From positions 744,001 to 808,000 of the forward strand of contig NZ_JAUSXL010000002.1 in assembly GCF_030815975.1 (NCBI RefSeq): a DNA stretch of 64,000 bases. The letters run 5' to 3'. Shown piece after piece: positions 59,900 through 64,000 of this stretch; positions within the stretch are counted from its first letter, which is position 1, and every line of letters begins with the position of its first letter. This DNA is from Variovorax paradoxus. GTDB lineage: Bacteria; Pseudomonadota; Gammaproteobacteria; Burkholderiales; Burkholderiaceae_C. Below the pieces are notes generated by a model. That model was not told the DNA's origin. It did no database searches and saw only the letters and a list, made by a program, of their open reading frames with translations. The position numbers and the translations under genes are program-made.

Positions 59900-61504
59900 A
59901 TGCTCGACAAGCTCATTGCCTCTTCGTTTCCCGCGCTGCGCGGCCTGGCGCTGTGGCTGACGGGCGCTGGCATCGCCTGGGTGCTCGCAGGCTGCGCCGG
60001 CCTTCCTCCGCGCACGCCCGAGCCGCCGACGCTGTCGATTGCCGCCTCCCCTTCCACCACGCTCGGCCGCGCAGCGGCCAGCCTGAACGCCGGGCACGAC
60101 GGGCTGTCGAGCATCAGGCCGCTGGTGGAGGCGTCGTTTGCGCTCGACGCAAGATTCGAGCTGATGCGGCAGGCGCAAGCCTCCCTGGACGTGCAGACCT
60201 ACCAGCTCGGCAACGACAAGACCGGCCTGCTGCTGCTGCGCGAATTGCGCGATGCCGCGCGGCGCGGCGTGCGGGTGCGCCTGCTGCTCGACGACTTCTA
60301 CACGACCGGCATGGACCGCCTGCTGCTCGCGCTGGCCGCGGAACCCAACGCCGAGGTCCGGCTGTTCAACCCGTTCGTGAACGCCCGCGACCACTCGGCC
60401 ACGCGCTGGCTGGAGTTCTTCGGCGATTTCCGCCGCCTCAACCATCGCATGCACAACAAGCTCTTCGTGGCCGATGGCGCCATGGCGATTGCCGGCGGCC
60501 GCAACCTGGCCGACGAGTACTTCCTGCGCAGCGAGGGCGCCAACTTCATCGACTTCGAACTGATCATGGCCGGCCCGGTGGTTCCGGAAGCCGCGCGCAT
60601 CTTCGACACCTACTGGAACAGCGACGTCGTCTACCCGCTCCAGCGGGTTGCCAGCGCCAGCGGCACCCAGAAAGCGCTGAAGTCCGAGTTCGAAGCCGCC
60701 ACCTCGCCGGCCCATGCCCCGCCGCCGGCCGCCCTGCCCGGCACCGACCTGATGGGCGAGCCGCCCCTGGGCGCCCAGCTGGCCGACATCGGCCGCATGA
60801 AATGGATGCGCGCCGAGGCCCATGCCGCGGCCGACAGCCCCAACAAGGCGCTGGGCACCCTCGCGTCGCCGTCCGAATCGCTGGCCGCGCGTTTTCATGA
60901 AATGACCGCCACGGCACGCTCGGATGTGGTGGTGATCTCGCCCTATTTCATCCCCGGCGACGAAGGCATGGCCCGCATCCGGGAGGGCCGGGCGCGCGGC
61001 GTGCGCATCAGCGTCATCACCAATTCGCTGGCCGACAGCGACGAGCCGCTGGTCAACATCAACTACAACCGCTATCGCGTCGACATGCTGAAGCTGGGCG
61101 TGAACCTGTACGAGGTCAGCACCCAGCAGCTCAAGCGCAACCGCCAGTTCCGCGACCTGCTCAAGAAGGCGCGCGGCCGCCTGCATGCCAAGCTGGCGCT
61201 GGTCGACCGCGAATGGGTGCTGCTCGGCTCCATGAACCTCGACCCGCGCTCGGCGCGGCTGAACACCGAATTCGGCGTTCGCGTGCGCAGTTTCGAGCTG
61301 GCGCAGGCGTTGCTGTATGCCTACCAGTTGGACGACATCGAGGGCGTCTACCGCGTCGTGCTGATGCCCGACGGTGAGAACGTGCAATGGATAGGCACCG
61401 GCGACGTGGACAACGAGGTGCTCGACAGCGAGCCCGATTCGAGCCTGCTCACGCGGCTGCAATTGCTGCTGTTCTCCTGGTTCGTGCCGACGGACCAGCT
61501 GTGA
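59900..61504 (+). CDS. Phospholipase D-family lipoprotein (cardiolipin-synthase-like)
   Basis: 534 residues from the ATG at 59900, which gives a lipoprotein signal with lipobox LAGC (Cys32). Two HKD motifs are complete: His185-Lys187-Asp192 in HNKLFVAD and His429-Lys431-Asp436 in HAKLALVD; each is followed by the usual GG/GS-x-N stretch. Such twin-HKD proteins transfer phosphatidyl groups, as in ClsC, or hydrolyse phospholipids. Lipidation places it on the periplasmic side of a membrane. It is divergent from the siderophore block. Confidence 0.88.
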   Translation: MLDKLIASSFPALRGLALWLTGAGIAWVLAGCAGLPPRTPEPPTLSIAASPSTTLGRAAASLNAGHDGLSSIRPLVEASFALDARFELMRQAQASLDVQTYQLGNDKTGLLLLRELRDAARRGVRVRLLLDDFYTTGMDRLLLALAAEPNAEVRLFNPFVNARDHSATRWLEFFGDFRRLNHRMHNKLFVADGAMAIAGGRNLADEYFLRSEGANFIDFELIMAGPVVPEAARIFDTYWNSDVVYPLQRVASASGTQKALKSEFEAATSPAHAPPPAALPGTDLMGEPPLGAQLADIGRMKWMRAEAHAAADSPNKALGTLASPSESLAARFHEMTATARSDVVVISPYFIPGDEGMARIREGRARGVRISVITNSLADSDEPLVNINYNRYRVDMLKLGVNLYEVSTQQLKRNRQFRDLLKKARGRLHAKLALVDREWVLLGSMNLDPRSARLNTEFGVRVRSFELAQALLYAYQLDDIEGVYRVVLMPDGENVQWIGTGDVDNEVLDSEPDSSLLTRLQLLLFSWFVPTDQL

Positions 61505-61543
61505 CGGTAGCTCGCTCCCGTGCGGCCCGCCTCATTCCCCTGG

Positions 61544-63577
61544 CTACCAGGGATTCGGATTGGCGCGCCTGTAGTTCTCCGACTCCATCCGCCACTGGGC
61601 AGTCTGCGTACGCAGTGCCTGGGCCGCGGCGATCTTCTTTTCGTTTGCCCTGACGACCATCCCGCGCAGGAAATCGTCGCCCCTGTTCCCCGCGTAGATG
61701 CGCCGGAACTTCGCCAGCCCAAAGCCGTTGGCCTCGAACTCGGGCATGCCGAAGCCGATGAACCCCGCCATCGAGTCGTGCACGAAACTCGAGAAGAACG
61801 TCGACACGTCCTCGGGCAGCGCCTTCGACTTCAGGCTGCCGAGCAATAGCACCGGCTCGCGCTCGATGTCGGTGTCGTGCACCTCGGCCTGCTGATTGTC
61901 GGCCAGCCATTTGCGCCACCTGGCCAGGTACGCCGGCGCCTGGCGGGCCAGCGCGGCGGCCTTGGCATGCAATTCGCCTTCCTTGAGCCGATCCATGCGC
62001 GAATCGGCCTTGCTCCCCAGTTCAGCGAGGGTCGCCACCGGGCTCAGCAACTGAACGCCCAGGTCGAAGGCCAGAGGCTGCTTCAGCCGCTCGTCCTTGC
62101 TCCAGCTCCAACGGCTGCCGCCGCTTTCGATGCGGCGGTCGATTTCGGCCAGCACCGCCGCAATCACATGGATCAGCGCGCGCTGCGTGGCCTGCAGCCA
62201 TTGCAGCTCGCCGCCGTAGTTCTTGCCTTGGTTGGGATGCCGGCTCGCACGCGCCCACTCCGGCGAGGCTTGCAGCCCGTGGTCCAGCAGCTGCCAGCGG
62301 TAGGTGAAATAGTGGCCCATGTGCTGGCGGTGCATCTCCTCCACGGGGCCGGGCGCGATGCCCGCGGCCTTGTAGTAGGCGTTGAAGGCTTCGAGGGTGT
62401 CGGGGTGGGGCACCAACGCCTTTGCCACCGGCTCCCGCAACTTTTCCAGCGGCGTGAAAGGCACGCCAGCAATCAAGGCCGCGCAGTACATCTCGAAGCC
62501 CGGAATACGCGCCAGCTGCCGGTCGTCCTCGGCCCAGTCGTTCTTGCCCAGGCACATCGGCATGTAGCCGCCGCCCACGTCGGAGTGCGAACCGGGATAC
62601 ACGTACTCCCGCACATTGGACGGGTACCTGCCGTCGATGCGCACCGAGTCGAGCGGAAAACACGCACGCACCTCGTGGCCCGCCACCAGGTGCAGGCACT
62701 GCTCCACGGCCGGGTGCACCTGCATGTTGTTCCAGGCCCAGCTCTGGCGGCCCTCGAACACGCTGTACAGCCCGGCCGCACCCACCGAGGCCACGGTGTC
62801 GAAGATGCCCAGGAACTGCACGCGCAACGGGATGCCGGCCAAGAGATAGCCGCCATCCTTCAGTTCGCAGATTTCGCAAAGCCAGTTGACGAAGGCCCGT
62901 GCCTCGGCCGCGCCGCGAGAAAACCCGAAGACGCTGAGGTTGATCTGCGTGATCTCGGGCTTGCGGTTGACCAGCTGGGCCTTGAGCTTGGCCTGCCAGG
63001 TGTGCTTGAGCACCTTGCGCCGTTCCGAGCCAAAGGAGGTGACGCCGCTCAGGTCGCGGGCCAGCGAGGCGGCCGTTTTGTTGTCGAAGATGTTGGACTT
63101 GTAGGCATACCAACTGACGGCATTGAACACGCGTGTCAGGCCCCAGATGATCCGTGGCTCGCCATACCAAGCACTGGTGGAGCCCAGCGTCTGCGAGATC
63201 TGGCCACCGAAACCCTTGCCGTCGTCGCCGATTTCTTTGAAGGGCGTGCCCACGCCGGGTATGTAGTAAGCGTAGTAGCCCGTGGTGCCACGCTCGACCT
63301 TGTCGGGGAATGCGTGATACAGCCGCACCACGTTGCTGTGCTTTTGCTCGCGCGGAGGACGCGGAGGCTCCTTGTAGTCGGCGTCCTCGTTGTTGCCCGT
63401 CCCGTCGAAGAACATGCCCACGAAGATGACGCCAGTGCAGCTTGGCTTCGAACTCACGGGGTTGGCGGCGCACACTGCCTTGTCGCGCTGCATCAGTTCG
63501 CGCGGCGTCAACGGACGCTCGCGACTTCGGGTCAAGCCAAGTGCGGGGTTCAATGCCGCATCGATGCTGTCCGTCAT
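61544..63577 (-). CDS. Tle1-type phospholipase effector (DUF2235 hydrolase)
   Basis: 677 residues without signal peptide. FVGMFFDGTGNNEDAD starts the DUF2235 alpha/beta-hydrolase domain; the nucleophile elbow is GFSRG (Ser220), with Asp260 in GIFDTVASVG and Asp333/His331 in PGSHSDVGGGY as likely partners. A C-terminal domain of about 230 residues follows. Tle1 proteins are type VI secretion lipase effectors acting on target membranes. The ATG overlaps the DUF3304 gene stop (63574-63577). No VgrG or PAAR gene is in the window. A hairpin CCCTGG/CCAGGG spans the stop codon. Confidence 0.85.
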   Translation of the reverse strand: MTDSIDAALNPALGLTRSRERPLTPRELMQRDKAVCAANPVSSKPSCTGVIFVGMFFDGTGNNEDADYKEPPRPPREQKHSNVVRLYHAFPDKVERGTTGYYAYYIPGVGTPFKEIGDDGKGFGGQISQTLGSTSAWYGEPRIIWGLTRVFNAVSWYAYKSNIFDNKTAASLARDLSGVTSFGSERRKVLKHTWQAKLKAQLVNRKPEITQINLSVFGFSRGAAEARAFVNWLCEICELKDGGYLLAGIPLRVQFLGIFDTVASVGAAGLYSVFEGRQSWAWNNMQVHPAVEQCLHLVAGHEVRACFPLDSVRIDGRYPSNVREYVYPGSHSDVGGGYMPMCLGKNDWAEDDRQLARIPGFEMYCAALIAGVPFTPLEKLREPVAKALVPHPDTLEAFNAYYKAAGIAPGPVEEMHRQHMGHYFTYRWQLLDHGLQASPEWARASRHPNQGKNYGGELQWLQATQRALIHVIAAVLAEIDRRIESGGSRWSWSKDERLKQPLAFDLGVQLLSPVATLAELGSKADSRMDRLKEGELHAKAAALARQAPAYLARWRKWLADNQQAEVHDTDIEREPVLLLGSLKSKALPEDVSTFFSSFVHDSMAGFIGFGMPEFEANGFGLAKFRRIYAGNRGDDFLRGMVVRANEKKIAAAQALRTQTAQWRMESENYRRANPNPW

Positions 63578-64000
63578 TCAGGCAGTCTCCCTTCCTTCTC
63601 ATATTCCAGCAGCTGCTTGCTGGTTTCCCAGGGAAGTTTGTCTTCCTCGCTCATGGGGTAGCGGGGATGCTCGATGCCATAGTTGGAGACCACGACCTTG
63701 ACCTTGTGGTTCGGATAGAAATGCGCCTGGATATCTCCAGTGCGCTTGGAGTACTCAGGGATTTCAACCACGGCTTCTTGAGGAGGCGGCGGCCTGGGAC
63801 CACCTTGCGTGGTGTCGTAGCTCCATCGCACTTTGACTTTCATGCCTGCGTGCCAACGCACCGGAATTCTTGCGCAGCATGAAGATTTCCCTCCTCCTGC
63901 CTCGGGCGTTATGTTCGGCCCCCCTGCACCATCGACCGTAAAGCTCTCGATGCCCCAATCGCTCATGTGGTTGTAGCCCATGACCGACGCCGGGACCATC
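63574..64000 (-). CDS. DUF3304 family protein, 5' end outside window
   Basis: At least 141 residues are open to the right edge. FTVDGAGGPNI, GGGKSSCCARIPVRWHAG and MKVKVRW are the DUF3304 signature; the paired cysteines are expected in the periplasm. Family members usually begin with a lipoprotein or Sec signal, which would lie beyond base 64000, so the ATG at 63999 is probably internal. Genes of this family are often next to Tle1 effectors, and an immunity role is inferred, not shown. Confidence 0.78.
   Translation of the reverse strand, partial: MVPASVMGYNHMSDWGIESFTVDGAGGPNITPEAGGGKSSCCARIPVRWHAGMKVKVRWSYDTTQGGPRPPPPQEAVVEIPEYSKRTGDIQAHFYPNHKVKVVVSNYGIEHPRYPMSEEDKLPWETSKQLLEYEKEGRLPE

Noticed and set aside
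61538-61552. A hairpin (CCCTGG/CCAGGG) as terminator between the convergent phospholipase genes
   Set aside because: The stem is six base pairs, it includes the stop codon of the Tle1 gene and has no T tract, so it is too weak to annotate.

Overview
The window looks like a chromosomal segment of a high-GC betaproteobacterium of the family Comamonadaceae, most like Variovorax. This rests on gene order and protein flavour: mla–ibaG–murA–his, pilMNOPQ–aroK–aroB, resB–ccsB–cytochrome c4 and cyaY/lptM–lysA. No database search was run. It is gene-dense core genome with a few accessory spots. No tRNA, rRNA or CRISPR array was found, and no stretch above 300 bases lacks a gene.

Layout. 1–2.9 kb: the 5' part of a hexose-6-phosphate mutarotase gene (minus strand), then a dicarboxylate/glutamate symporter and a GltI-type binding protein behind a near-consensus sigma-54 promoter. 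2.9–16.0 kb (minus): a very long cluster reading mlaF-E-D-A-C-B, an ABC-2 exporter pair, ibaG, murA, hisG-D-(small exported protein)-hisC-B-H-A. 16–22.4 kb (minus): gltB-gltD glutamate synthase with its own promoter and terminator. 22.4–23.3 kb: a RAYT (REP-associated tyrosine transposase) gene with a characteristic flanking sequence. 23.3–34.0 kb (minus): pilMNOPQ, aroK, aroB, dgt, an MFS transporter, a DUF1415 protein and a methyltransferase, several with 4-base start/stop overlaps. 34.2–38.5 kb: penicillin-binding protein 1A, cyaY, lptM, lysA. 38.5–44.7 kb (minus): msrQ, msrP, ccsB, resB, cytochrome c4. 44.7–46.5 kb (plus): engB and an alpha/beta hydrolase. 46.5–48.3 kb (minus): two tandem LpxL-type acyltransferases. 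48.3–49.7 kb: metK with a structured leader. 49.8–54.0 kb (plus): an XRE-cupin regulator, a three-gene polar amino-acid ABC importer and an FAD amine/amino-acid oxidase. 54.0–59.8 kb (minus): an iron/siderophore block (TonB receptor, PepSY reductase-like protein, small membrane protein, second TonB receptor) with a Fur-box-like site. 59.9–61.5 kb: a phospholipase-D-family lipoprotein. 61.5–64 kb (minus): a Tle1-type phospholipase and the 3' part of a DUF3304 gene.

Themes. Envelope construction dominates: lipid transport, murein precursor and polymerisation, lipid A acylation, type IV pili, cytochrome c maturation and repair of oxidised periplasmic proteins. Nitrogen metabolism is the second theme (histidine, glutamate synthase, two amino-acid uptake systems). 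The least explained parts are the sigma-54 symporter/binding-protein pair, the small exported protein inside the his operon, the metK leader, and the Tle1/DUF3304 pair at the right edge.
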